From assembly GCF_018324205.1 (NCBI RefSeq), contig NZ_AP023356.1:7632501-7696500 (forward strand): a stretch of 64,000 nt of DNA, written 5' to 3'. The position numbers and the translations under genes were made by a program. Under the pieces are notes generated by a model. That model was given only the letters and a program-made list of their open reading frames with translations, did no database searches and was not told the DNA's origin. The stretch is from Actinoplanes ianthinogenes (GTDB lineage Bacteria > Actinomycetota > Actinomycetes > Mycobacteriales > Micromonosporaceae). Shown here one piece after another: positions 17,069-24,725 of this stretch (the first letter of the stretch is position 1; the number at the start of each line of letters is the position of its first letter).

Positions 17069-17402
17069 GGTGACCCTTTTCGGCCTGCTGCTGCGAGGGC
17101 TCCGGGAGCAGCGCGTCGAGCCCGGTCAGCTCGAGGACCGCGGCGACCGGGCCGGCGGCGCCCGTCACATGGATCCGGCCGCCCCGGCTGCTGGCCGCAT
17201 GATAGGCCGTGACCAGGGCGTGCACGCCTGTCGAGTCGAGGAAACCGACGTCCGTGACGTCGACGATCACCACGCCGCAGCGAGTGACCGCGTCCAGCAG
17301 GATCGCGGTGAGCCGATCACGGGCGGCGAGGTCGCAATCGCCGGAGAGGATCACCGTGATCCGGTCCGGCTGTGCGGCCGTCCTCGCCTCGAAGCTCGCC
17401 AT
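17061..17402 (-). CDS. STAS-domain anti-anti-sigma factor
   Basis: A 113-residue STAS protein. The phosphorylatable serine lies in FLDSTGVHAL, and the preceding VIVDVTDVGF strand is typical of SpoIIAA/RsbV proteins. The start at 17402 was preferred because the fold begins at SFEAR; a longer frame to 17450 is possible and neither start has an ideal ribosome-binding site. The C-terminus is extended by a polar QQQAEKGHHG tail that overlaps the kinase gene. Unphosphorylated, it should bind the kinase and release its partner; the PP2C protein next door is the likely activator. Confidence 0.88.
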   Translation of the reverse strand: MASFEARTAAQPDRITVILSGDCDLAARDRLTAILLDAVTRCGVVIVDVTDVGFLDSTGVHALVTAYHAASSRGGRIHVTGAAGPVAAVLELTGLDALLPEPSQQQAEKGHHG

Positions 17403-17498
17403 CGACCGCCGTACCTTTCCCTGCCGGGGAACGCCTGCCCGGCTCATCATGACACCCGCGGGCCCGGAACGCGCCTGCCGGGACCCGGAAAGCAGGAC

Positions 17499-17528
17499 GC
17501 GCGGGCGCCGTTCGGCCGGCGCCCGCGC
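17499..17528. terminator. Terminator hairpin after glutamine synthetase
   Basis: GCGCGGGCGCCG (17499-17510) and CGGCGCCCGCGC (17517-17528) form a perfect 12-bp stem with a 6-nt loop, 17 nt beyond the stop of the minus-strand gene. No T run. Confidence 0.7.
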
Positions 17529-17544
17529 GGGGAGGTGCTGTGCG

Positions 17545-18552
17545 TCAGCCCTGGGCCAGAGCCTCGCAGCAGGTGTCGATCAGCAGGCGGGTGACCACGT
17601 ACGGGTCGACGTTCGCGTTCGGGCGGCGGTCCTCGATGTAACCCTTGCCGTCCTTCTCCACCTGCCACGGGATGCGCACCGACGCGCCACGGTCGGAGAC
17701 GCCGTAGCTGTACTCGGTCCACGGGGCGGTCTCGTGCAGGCCGGTCAGGCGCTGCTCGATGCCGGCGCCGTAGCCGTCCACGTGCTCCTGGCGCTTCTTG
17801 CCCAGCGCCTCGGCCGCGGTGATGATCGCGTCGTAGCTCTCGCGCATCGCCTTGGTGGAGAAGTTGGTGTGCGCGCCCGCGCCGTTCCAGTCGCCCTTGA
17901 CCGGCTTCGGGTCCAGGGTGGCGGAGATGCCGTAGTCCTCGGCGATGCGGTACAGCAGCCAGCGGGCGACCCACAGCTCGTCGGCCACCTGCGGCGCGGC
18001 CACCGGGCCGATCTGGAACTCCCACTGACCCGGCATGACCTCGGCGTTGATGCCGGACAGGTGCAGGCCGGCCTCGAGGCAGGCGTCCATGTGCTTCTCG
18101 ACGATCTCGCGGCCGAAGACCTCGTCCGCGCCGACGCCGCAGTAGTAGCCACCCTGCGGGGCCGGGTAACCGCCACCGGCCGGGAAGCCGAGCGGGCGGC
18201 CGTCCTGGAAGAAGGTGTACTCCTGCTCGATGCCGAAGATCGACTCCTGGTCGGCGTACTTCTCGGCGACCTCGCGCAGGGCGGCGCGGGTGTTGGTCGG
18301 GTGCGGGGTGCCGTCGATCAGCTCGACCTCGCACAGCACGATGATGTTGTTGCCGCCGCGGATCGGGTCCGGACAGGTGAAGACCGGCCGCAGCACACAG
18401 TCCGACTTGTCACCGGGCGCCTGGTTGGTGCTGGAACCGTCGAAACCCCACAGGGGCGGCTGCTCGCCGTCGGCCAGGATCTTGGTCTTCGACCGGAGCT
18501 TCGCGGTGGGCTGGGTTCCGTCGGTCCACAGGTACTCGGCCTTGACAGCCAT
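17545..18552 (-). CDS. glnII: Glutamine synthetase type II (eukaryotic-like GlnII)
   Basis: A 335-residue enzyme that makes glutamine from glutamate, ammonia and ATP. It belongs to the short GSII class: the start VKAEYLWTDGTQPT, the LWGFDGSST motif, IFGIEQEYT, the GGYYCGVG segment and NGAGAHTNFST, all hallmarks of bacterial GlnII, are present. The adenylylation site of GSI enzymes is absent, as expected. The ATG at 18552 follows a GAGGAG ribosome-binding site. Streptomycetes carry both GlnA and GlnII, the latter under GlnR control; two GTNAC-type half sites upstream (see 18680-18697) would fit this. A strong hairpin closes the transcript. Confidence 0.97.
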   Translation of the reverse strand: MAVKAEYLWTDGTQPTAKLRSKTKILADGEQPPLWGFDGSSTNQAPGDKSDCVLRPVFTCPDPIRGGNNIIVLCEVELIDGTPHPTNTRAALREVAEKYADQESIFGIEQEYTFFQDGRPLGFPAGGGYPAPQGGYYCGVGADEVFGREIVEKHMDACLEAGLHLSGINAEVMPGQWEFQIGPVAAPQVADELWVARWLLYRIAEDYGISATLDPKPVKGDWNGAGAHTNFSTKAMRESYDAIITAAEALGKKRQEHVDGYGAGIEQRLTGLHETAPWTEYSYGVSDRGASVRIPWQVEKDGKGYIEDRRPNANVDPYVVTRLLIDTCCEALAQG

Positions 18553-18679
18553 GTGAAATCTCCTCAAGTCAAAACGGCGCCATGCTGGCAGTGCCGGACA
18601 ACCCTGGCGCGGCGCGAGGACCGTAACGGCCGAAGATCAAATCCATGTTTCCGATCCCGACCAGCGGACGGGTGATCCC

Positions 18680-18697
18680 GGTTACCTTCCGGTCACC
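18680..18697. promoter_or_regulatory. Possible GlnR/MtrA-type site
   Basis: GGTTACCTTCCGGTCACC contains two GTNAC half sites separated by 6 bp, about 130 bp upstream of the glnII start. GlnR and the related MtrA both use GTNAC-n6 spaced sites; the second half site does not match the GlnR GAAAC variant, so this is tentative. Confidence 0.35.
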
Positions 18698-18737
18698 AGC
18701 TTTCGCTCACGGTTCGCCGAGGGAGGCGATTAAGAGC

Positions 18738-18807
18738 GATTTTTCGGTACGCAACGGGCACCGTCCCGCGACGCGGGGGCGAGGGTGCTCATCGCGTACC
18801 GAAATCG
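18738..18807. repeat. Imperfect inverted repeat upstream of the stress-protein gene
   Basis: GATTTTTCGGTACGC (18738-18752) and GCGTACCGAAATCG (18794-18807) are reverse complements apart from two T residues, and lie 41 bp apart. The spacer itself can form a small GC hairpin. It may be a cruciform, an operator pair or the stem of a leader RNA. Confidence 0.55.
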
Positions 18808-18977
18808 GATCTGAGGCGGGAGGGAGCAGCGGACCGTGACCCGTCGGTGGAGTGGGGGCCGAAGGCCCTGTCCACAAAGAAGCAGTACGTTAATAATGTG
18901 ACGGGCCCCACAGCCTTGCCCGGCGGGGGCCGAGCAACGACGATCGGGGGAAGCAGGCGCAGGAGGAGGCGGGCGCG

Positions 18978-19853
18978 GTGCACACCCAGAGGATCGTCGT
19001 CGGCTACGACGGCTCGGCGGAGGCGCGGAAGGCGGCCCGCTGGGCGCTGGACGAGGCCGAGCGGAGCGACTTGCCGGTCGAGCTGGTCTATGCCTACGAA
19101 TGGCCCACCTACGTGCCGGCCGCCGCGATGATGCCGGCCGCCGCGGTCTATCCCGACGTCGACACCGACCTCGCGGTCGCCGACATGCTCGGCCGGGCGG
19201 TCGACGCCGCGATGAGCAGCCACCCCGGCGTGCGGGTCTGGGCCCGTGTCGAGCACTCCACCGCGGCGGTCGCGCTGATCCAGCGGGCCGCCGACGCGTC
19301 GCTGGTGGTGCTCGGCGGCCGCCGGCTCACCGGGATGCGGGCCTGGCTCGGCTCGACCAGCGGCTCGGTGAGCGCGCACGCCCGCTGCCCGGTGGTGGTG
19401 GTCCGCGGCGAGCCGCGGGCGACCGACCCGGTGGTGGCCGGGGTGGACGAGTCGGAGGCGGCCGGGCAGGTGCTGGGCTTCGCGTTCGAGCAGGCCGTGA
19501 TGCGCGGCGTCGCGGTCCGCGCGGTGCACGGGTGGTCGCCGCCGGACGGGCGGGATCTGCTCTGCGAGACGAATCTGCGGGCGATCGGCGAGGAGCGCGG
19601 CCGGCTGGAGGCGATGGTCGGCTGCTGGCGGCGGCGGTACCCGGGAACGCCGGTCAGCGCCGAGGTGGTGGTCGGCTCGCCGGGGGAGGTGCTCGCCCAG
19701 GCCGCGGCCGGCGCGCAGCTGGTGGTGGCCGGGGCCCGGACCCGCCGGGCGCTGCGGACCGTGCTGCGGCCGTCGGTCGGGCGGCACCTGCTGCACCGGG
19801 CCCGGTGCAGCGTCGCGCTGGTCAGCCGGACCCGGGCCGCCATCCGGTTCTGA
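18978..19853 (+). CDS. Universal stress protein with two UspA domains
   Basis: A 291-residue cytoplasmic protein with two tandem UspA domains, about residues 4-140 and 150-285. The first starts with the typical RIVVGYDGSAEARKA and closes with an ATP-binding-type LGGRR...GSTSGSVSAHARCPVVVV segment; the second has VVAGVDESEAAG and a degenerate closing VGRHLLHRARCSVALV. Such tandem proteins often bind ATP and are induced by starvation or hypoxia. Translation begins at a GTG with AGGAGG upstream. It is divergent from glnII and convergent with the flavin monooxygenase gene. Confidence 0.93.
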   Translation: MHTQRIVVGYDGSAEARKAARWALDEAERSDLPVELVYAYEWPTYVPAAAMMPAAAVYPDVDTDLAVADMLGRAVDAAMSSHPGVRVWARVEHSTAAVALIQRAADASLVVLGGRRLTGMRAWLGSTSGSVSAHARCPVVVVRGEPRATDPVVAGVDESEAAGQVLGFAFEQAVMRGVAVRAVHGWSPPDGRDLLCETNLRAIGEERGRLEAMVGCWRRRYPGTPVSAEVVVGSPGEVLAQAAAGAQLVVAGARTRRALRTVLRPSVGRHLLHRARCSVALVSRTRAAIRF

Positions 19854-19861
19854 GCTCCCCG

Positions 19862-19915
19862 CTCAGCTCTTCCGCGCGGCTCAGCTCTCCCGGGCGGCTC
19901 AGCTCTCCCGGGCGG
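19862..19915. repeat. Three 18-bp tandem repeats made of the monooxygenase gene's 3' end
   Basis: Units start at 19862, 19880 and 19898, each CTCAGCTCTCCCGGGCGG or a close variant. The third contains the last codons (AARES) and TGA stop of the minus-strand monooxygenase gene; the other two lie beyond the stop. The period of 18 keeps the frame. Confidence 0.85.
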
Positions 19916-21029
19916 CCAGGTACTCAGCGGCGTTGCGCTTCCACTGCTCGGCCTCCTCGGCGAAGTCCGGGACGTCGGCCGGGTCGAAACCGCCCGCGAA
20001 GAACTCCTTGATCGCGGCGTTCGCGCCGGCCGCGATCGGCCCGGACCGCTCCAGCATCCGCCGTTCGTAGCGGAGCACGGCCTCGTCCGGCGACGGGCCG
20101 GCGGCGATCTCCCGGGCCAGCTCGGCGCCGTCGAGCAGCGCCAGGTTGACCCCCTCGCCGCCGAACGGCGACATCAGGTGCGCGGCGTCGCCGAGCAGCG
20201 TGAAGCCCGGGCGGTGCGGCCAGGTCAGCGGGGCCGGCAGCGCGAAGATCGGCCGGTGCACCAGGTCGCCCTCGCTGTCGGTGATGACCCGGCGTAGCTC
20301 GGGGGCGAAGTGCGCGTAGCGCTCCAGCAGGTCGTCGCGCGTGCCCCGCCAGTCCGCCTCGACGGTGAGGCCGAGGTAGCCGCGGACGTGGCCGCCGCTG
20401 TTGCGCTGGAGGATGATGTTCTGCCCGTCGCCGTTGGCCCACATGTGCCCGGCCCCGACCAGCGCGGCGATCGCCGGGTGCCGCCGGTCCACGTCGGTGA
20501 ACCGCACCTCGACGAAGCTGATCCCGGTGTACTCCGGGGTGGCCGTGGTCAGCCTCGGCCGGACCCGGGACCAGGCGCCGTCCGCGCCGATCACCAGGTC
20601 GGCGGTGACCGGCGCGCCGCCGGCGAACCGGATCTCGCCCCCGTCGCGGACCTCGGTGACCCGGTGACCCCAGCGGACGGCGCCCGGCCGCAGCGAGGCG
20701 GCCAGCAGCTCGCGCAGCTGGCGGCGGTCGATCTCCGGCGCGGCGGTCTCGGTGTCGTCGACGACGTGCTCCATGACCAGGGCGCCGGACGGGTCGAGCA
20801 TGCGCTTCGACTGGGACTCGGGCCGGGCCAGCGCGGCGAACTCGGCGGTCAGGCCGGCGTCGGCGAGCGCGATCTGGCCGGTGTCGGCGTGGATGTCCAG
20901 GGTGCCGCCCTGGTCGCGGGCGACGACCGAGGCGTCGGCGTCGTAGACGGTGGCGTCGATGCCGTGCAGCTGGAGGACGCGGGCGCAGGCGAGTCCGCCG
21001 GGGCCGGCGCCGATGATGGCGATTTCCAT
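19899..21029 (-). CDS. FAD-dependent monooxygenase, TetX-like
   Basis: A 376-residue class A flavin monooxygenase. The dinucleotide fold is GAGPGGLACA at residues 7-16, the family DG motif appears as LVIGADGAWSRVR, and the second FAD motif as GDAAHLMSPFGGEGVN. The overall pattern, including IDRRQLRELL, resembles TetX and related tetracycline- or rifamycin-hydroxylating enzymes, but many relatives act on other aromatic substrates. AAGGGA precedes the ATG. It is divergent from a TetR gene with twin palindromic operators between them, so it is probably repressed by that regulator and induced by its substrate. Its last codons and stop are repeated downstream. Confidence 0.92.
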   Translation of the reverse strand: MEIAIIGAGPGGLACARVLQLHGIDATVYDADASVVARDQGGTLDIHADTGQIALADAGLTAEFAALARPESQSKRMLDPSGALVMEHVVDDTETAAPEIDRRQLRELLAASLRPGAVRWGHRVTEVRDGGEIRFAGGAPVTADLVIGADGAWSRVRPRLTTATPEYTGISFVEVRFTDVDRRHPAIAALVGAGHMWANGDGQNIILQRNSGGHVRGYLGLTVEADWRGTRDDLLERYAHFAPELRRVITDSEGDLVHRPIFALPAPLTWPHRPGFTLLGDAAHLMSPFGGEGVNLALLDGAELAREIAAGPSPDEAVLRYERRMLERSGPIAAGANAAIKEFFAGGFDPADVPDFAEEAEQWKRNAAEYLAARES

Positions 21030-21056
21030 CGTGATGTCCCTTCGTGCCGTGTTTAC

Positions 21057-21070
21057 CGAACGACCGTTCG
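21057..21070. promoter_or_regulatory. TetR operator, copy 1
   Basis: CGAACGACCGTTCG is a palindrome with 6-bp arms CGAACG/CGTTCG around AC. It lies 28 bp upstream of the monooxygenase start codon in the divergent spacer. Confidence 0.85.
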
Positions 21071-21090
21071 TTAGATTCCACAGTGACTGC

Positions 21091-21104
21091 CGAACGACCG
21101 TTCG
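21091..21104. promoter_or_regulatory. TetR operator, copy 2
   Basis: The identical 14-bp palindrome recurs exactly 34 bp away and 18 bp before the TetR gene start. Two identical sites in one divergent promoter region suggest cooperative repression of both genes by the adjacent TetR protein. Confidence 0.85.
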
Positions 21105-21121
21105 TCAAGTAGGGTGTGGGC

Positions 21122-21682
21122 ATGAGCACGACACGACGGCCGGGCAGCGAGACCCGTGCGGAGATCCTGCGGGTGGCCCTGGAGCTGTTCACCGAGCGCG
21201 GATTCGAGGGCACCTCGATCCGGGACCTCTCCGAGGCGCTGGGCATGACGAAGTCGTCGCTCTACTACCACTTCGAGGGCAAGGAGGCGATCATCCAGGC
21301 GCTGCTGGCGAGCCGGCGGGCCGAGTTCGACGAGCTGCTGGCGTGGCTCGACGAGCAGGAGCCGGGGCCGGACCTGCTGCGCCGCGCGGCGCTGCGCTGG
21401 GTCGAGTCGACCGGGCGTGAGCGGATCCTCGGCATGCGGTTCGCGCACGCCAACGGGCCGACGATGACCAGGCTGGCCGCGCAGGGCGGCAACATCCGCA
21501 GCTGGTTCGACGAGGTGATCACCAAGATCCTCGGGCCGGACGCGCCGATGCCGTCCCGGCTGCTGGCGCGGATGGCCTTCGACACGGTCAGCGCGGCGCT
21601 GTTCGCCGCGCAGACCCAGGACGCGAGCGAGGAGGACGTGCTGGCCGCGGCGCGCGCCGCGACCGTCGCGCTGACCGGTTAA
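21122..21682 (+). CDS. TetR-family transcriptional regulator
   Basis: A 186-residue TetR protein. The DNA-binding domain is residues about 8-55 (AEILRVALELFTERG, then TSIRDLSEALGMTKSSLYYHF); the rest is the helical ligand-binding and dimerisation part. ATG at 21122 is used because of the AGTAGGG upstream; an in-frame GTG two codons earlier is possible. It is divergent from the TetX-like monooxygenase with two identical operators in the 90-bp spacer, so autoregulation plus control of the monooxygenase is likely. Its TAA stop shares the TTAA palindrome with the stop of the convergent XRE gene. Confidence 0.95.
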   Translation: MSTTRRPGSETRAEILRVALELFTERGFEGTSIRDLSEALGMTKSSLYYHFEGKEAIIQALLASRRAEFDELLAWLDEQEPGPDLLRRAALRWVESTGRERILGMRFAHANGPTMTRLAAQGGNIRSWFDEVITKILGPDAPMPSRLLARMAFDTVSAALFAAQTQDASEEDVLAAARAATVALTG

Positions 21683-22566
21683 ATCCGTCCGGCGTCGATC
21701 TCGGCCAGGATGTGCGTGAGGAACTTCGGCGTGTCGGCGGGCGGCTTCGCCTCGATGAACAGCCGCCCGATCGCCGCCGCGTAATTGTCCACCTCGTCCC
21801 GCTTGTCGAGGTAGAGCGCGCTGGTCAGGTGCTCGATGTAGACCACGTCGGGCAGCTCCTCGTGCGGGAACCGCAGGATGCTGAACGCGCCGCCGGCCGC
21901 GGCGTGCCCACCCGACTCGAACGGCATGATCTGAAGCCGCACGTTCGGCGACTCGCAGACGTCGATCAGGGTGGCGATCTGCTCGCGCAGCACCGCCCGG
22001 CCGCCGATCGGCCGGCGCAGGACCGCCTCGTCCAGCACCGCCCAGAGCCGGGGCGCGTCCGGCCGGTCCAGCAGTTTCTTGCGCTCCATCCGCAGGCGCG
22101 CGCGGAGGTCGATCTCCTCGGGGCGGGCGTTGCCGTGGCCGAGGCGGATCACGGCCCGGGCGTACGCGTCGGTCTGCAACAGGCCCGGCACGAACTGCAC
22201 CTCGTACGTCCGGATCAGCTCGGCGGCCTGCTCCAGGTCCAGATAGTTCTGGAACCAGGTGTCCAGCACGTCGCCGTACGCCTGCCACCAGCTGGGCGCG
22301 TTCGCCTCCCGGGCCAGCACCACGAGCCGGTCGTGCTCGGCCTGGTCCACCACGCCGTACAGCTTGAGCAGGTCGACGATGTCGCGCTCCTTGAAGCCGA
22401 CCCGGCCCAGCTCCATCCGGCTGATCTTGGACTCGGAGGCGCGGATGACGTACCCGGCCTGCTCGCGGCTCAGCCCGCGCGCCCGTCGCAAGGCACGCAG
22501 GTGTGCGCCGACCTGGAGCCGGCGCACCATCGAGCCACCTATGTCGTGTTCCTCCGCCAAGGACAC
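21679..22566 (-). CDS. XRE-family regulator with DUF5753 domain
   Basis: A 295-residue regulator. Residues about 15-75 are a Cro/C1-type helix-turn-helix (LRALRRARGLSREQAGYVIRA, SKISRMELGR), and the rest is a DUF5753 domain with the usual YEVQFVPGLLQTDAYARAV and the C-terminal VYIEHLTSALYL strand. These regulators are very abundant in Streptomyces and Micromonosporaceae, often next to a small DUF397 or a DUF574 methyltransferase gene, as here. The annotated start is a GTG with GAGGAGGT almost touching it; a TTG two codons on or an ATG at residue 13 are alternatives. The next gene upstream ends 9 bp away, so they form an operon. Confidence 0.93.
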   Translation of the reverse strand: MSLAEEHDIGGSMVRRLQVGAHLRALRRARGLSREQAGYVIRASESKISRMELGRVGFKERDIVDLLKLYGVVDQAEHDRLVVLAREANAPSWWQAYGDVLDTWFQNYLDLEQAAELIRTYEVQFVPGLLQTDAYARAVIRLGHGNARPEEIDLRARLRMERKKLLDRPDAPRLWAVLDEAVLRRPIGGRAVLREQIATLIDVCESPNVRLQIMPFESGGHAAAGGAFSILRFPHEELPDVVYIEHLTSALYLDKRDEVDNYAAAIGRLFIEAKPPADTPKFLTHILAEIDAGRI

Positions 22567-22575
22567 ACCTCCTCG

Positions 22576-23379
22576 CTACGGTTTCCGGCCGACCGCGCAG
22601 TACTGACTGATCTCCGCGGCGTCCGCGGCCCCGGGGTCCGGCCGCCACCGGGTCACCGAGACCACCCCGGGCTCGACCAGCTCCAGGCCGTCGAAGAGCG
22701 CGGCGATCCGCTCCGGGCTGCGCAGGTGATATTTCGGCTCGGCCGACAGGTTCCAGATCCGGGCGGCCTCGCGGACGTCCGGGTCGGTGTCACTGCCGTC
22801 GTACATCGCGAGGTAGCTGCCGGACGGCAGCGGGGCCAGCAGCGCGTCGATGATCCGCTTGGCCTCGGCGTCGTCCTCGATGTGCCCGAGAATGCCCATC
22901 AGCATCAGCGCCACCGGCTCGTCGAAGGTCAGCGTCTCCTGCGCCCGCTTCAGGATCTCGCCCGGCTCGCGCAGATCGGCGTCGAGATAGGCCGTCGCCC
23001 CCTCGGGCGTGCTGGTCAGCAGCGCCCGCGCGTGCGCCAGCACCAGGGGATCACTGTCGACATAGACGATCCGGGCAGCCGGGTCGGCCGCCTGCGCGAC
23101 CTCGTGGGTGTTGTCCGCGGTCGGCAGCCCGGTGCCGATGTCCAGGAACTGCCTGACCCCGGCCTCGCTGGCCAGGTAACGCACCGCGCGCACCAGGTAT
23201 TGCCGGGACAGCCGGGCATGCGTGCGGAAATGTGGCAGCGAGGCGATGATCTGATCGCCGACGGCCCGGTCGGCCTCGAAGTTGTCCTTGCCGCCGAGCA
23301 GATAGTTCCAGATCCGGGCGGTCTGCGGGACGCTCGTGTCGAACGCCGGGATGTCGGACGGATCCTCGCTCACGGGCAC
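22576..23379 (-). CDS. SAM-dependent methyltransferase, DUF574 family
   Basis: A 267-residue protein of the DUF574 (Methyltransf_19) family, common in actinomycetes. The family signature TARIWNYLLGGKDNFEADR is at residues 20-38 and the SAM-binding loop is FLDIGTGLPTADNTHEVAQ near residue 78. The real substrate of this family is unknown. Start codons GTG at 23379 or the GTG two codons later are both possible; GAGGA lies well placed for the second. Co-directional and closely spaced with the XRE-DUF5753 gene, a pairing often seen in actinobacteria and thought to be regulatory. Confidence 0.9.
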   Translation of the reverse strand: MPVSEDPSDIPAFDTSVPQTARIWNYLLGGKDNFEADRAVGDQIIASLPHFRTHARLSRQYLVRAVRYLASEAGVRQFLDIGTGLPTADNTHEVAQAADPAARIVYVDSDPLVLAHARALLTSTPEGATAYLDADLREPGEILKRAQETLTFDEPVALMLMGILGHIEDDAEAKRIIDALLAPLPSGSYLAMYDGSDTDPDVREAARIWNLSAEPKYHLRSPERIAALFDGLELVEPGVVSVTRWRPDPGAADAAEISQYCAVGRKP

Positions 23380-23480
23380 ATCCTCGTGGCAGGGCGGATC
23401 CGCTGTCCTTTATGGATCCGCGGCGATCAGGTTTGCGTCAGCATACCCACGCACTAGTCACGTGGGGATAGCCGGATCAG

Positions 23481-24011
23481 TCAGGAGAGGGAGCCCCGGT
23501 CCCGGCCTCCCCGCGACCCTCGCCGTGGCCCTCGCCGTGGCGTTCGCCAGGGCAGGAAGAAGTCACCCCAGCCGATGACCACCAGGACGAACGCCGCGAT
23601 CGGCACCAGGATGCCGTCCGCCAGCGGGAACAGTGACTGGAGTGGGCCGGCGACCATCCTGGCCTCCGGTGACGGCGGATCACAGGTGATCACCGCGGGG
23701 CCGTCGAACCACCGGTCCACCCTGGTGCCGAGCAGGCCGTGCAGCCGCCAGATCGAGCGGATCGGCTCCAGCGCGACCGCCCGGGTGGGACCGTGCTCCG
23801 GAGTGATGTCGCAGGTGAGCGGAGTCGTCGCGTAGGTGCTCAGGTAGAACGAGGCGCCGGGCGGCACGGGCTCACCGCTCCGGCTGATGTAGGTGACATG
23901 AGCCTGCCCGGCCACGACCGGCACCAGCCAGAGAAGAAAGATCAAGACACCTGACGTACGGCAGACGTACTCGGTGACCCGCCGTCGCCGCGACTTCTCC
24001 GGCGCACCCAT
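23481..24011 (-). CDS. Membrane protein with an extracytoplasmic domain, unknown function
   Basis: A 176-residue protein with two membrane helices, about residues 18-35 and 132-150, joined by a loop of about 95 residues holding two cysteines (LTCDI, VITCDP) that could form a disulfide outside the cell. Both ends are strongly basic (EKSRRRRVTEY; TPRRGPRRGSRGGRDRG), consistent with cytoplasmic termini. No family recognised. The gene starts 2 bp after the upstream small gene's stop, so the three genes from 24630 to 23481 form one operon. Confidence 0.7.
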   Translation of the reverse strand: MGAPEKSRRRRVTEYVCRTSGVLIFLLWLVPVVAGQAHVTYISRSGEPVPPGASFYLSTYATTPLTCDITPEHGPTRAVALEPIRSIWRLHGLLGTRVDRWFDGPAVITCDPPSPEARMVAGPLQSLFPLADGILVPIAAFVLVVIGWGDFFLPWRTPRRGPRRGSRGGRDRGSLS

Positions 24012-24013
24012 GG

Positions 24014-24361
24014 TCAGCGCTCCTCCTCGCCCAGCCGCTGGTAGTGCTCGCGCCCGGCGGCATACAGCTTCCGGCGTTCCTCCGGGGAGAGTCGCTCGTA
24101 GTGTTCCTGGAATCGCCGCAAGCCGTCAGACAACGTCCGGCCGTAGATCTCGCCGGTCAATGCTCGCCGAATCCCGATCCGCCCGGCAAGAATCTCCCGC
24201 GCTGCCTCCTGGAGCTCGGCGCCGCCGGCGCCGTCGGCGAGCCGCCGCAGGGAATCCCGCACCATCTGTGTCCGGCCCGGGTGACCATGCCCGATACTGG
24301 CCAGCTCACGCTCGAATCGCTCCCGGGCCTCGGGGGAGGTGTCATCGTCGAAGGTGGTCAT
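24014..24361 (-). CDS. Small charged helical protein, unknown function
   Basis: A 115-residue, highly charged, probably all-helical cytoplasmic protein. Its ATG overlaps the TGA of the upstream gene in an ATGA arrangement, which fixes the start; longer readings of this frame to 24745 run through other genes. The C-terminal half (RRFQEHYERLSPEERRKLYAAGREHY) looks like a helical pair. No family recognised. Middle gene of a three-gene cluster. Confidence 0.7.
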   Translation of the reverse strand: MTTFDDDTSPEARERFERELASIGHGHPGRTQMVRDSLRRLADGAGGAELQEAAREILAGRIGIRRALTGEIYGRTLSDGLRRFQEHYERLSPEERRKLYAAGREHYQRLGEEER

Positions 24362-24630
24362 TCGACACCGCCCGGAAGGTCCATCGAGAGGCCGCCACCG
24401 GTCGAGATGGCCATGAACCCGGCCACGCCGTCCGGGGACGTGCCGATGATCTGTCCCACCTGGCCGTACGCGACCTGGACGGCCGAGTCGGTGAGCCCGA
24501 TGAGCCGCAACAGGTGATCGCACTGGTGGATCACCTCGTACGACTCGAAGGCCGCGGTCCCGTAGCCGATCACGCCACCGATGACGGTCTCCGCGCTCGC
24601 GGTGCCGGCCGCCACGCCGATTGCCGCCAC
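24358..24630 (-). CDS. Small protein, unknown function
   Basis: About 90 residues starting with GTG. The first 30 residues are alanine- and glycine-rich and hydrophobic (VAAIGVAAGTASAETVIGGVIGYG) and could insert in or cross a membrane; the second half is more polar. The open frame continues upstream without a stop to the end of the Rho gene, so the true start may be further up, but no better start codon was seen. It is coupled to the next gene by an ATGA overlap. No family recognised. Confidence 0.5.
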   Translation of the reverse strand: MAAIGVAAGTASAETVIGGVIGYGTAAFESYEVIHQCDHLLRLIGLTDSAVQVAYGQVGQIIGTSPDGVAGFMAISTGGGLSMDLPGGVE

Positions 24631-24725
24631 CAGCGCCGCGTCGATCGCCGCCGCGGCGATCGGGCCTCCGGCCAGCGCAGGTACACATTGGTGTACGTCG
24701 GGCTCCGTCGAGCGGTTCGGATCGA

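Larger units (their letters stand above)
18553..18977. other. Divergent spacer between glnII and the stress-protein gene
   Basis: About 425 bp with no convincing gene. It holds GTNAC half sites near 18680, an inverted repeat at 18738-18807 and an AT-rich GTTAATAAT stretch near 18889-18897 that could be the -10 region of the stress-protein gene. Confidence 0.6.
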
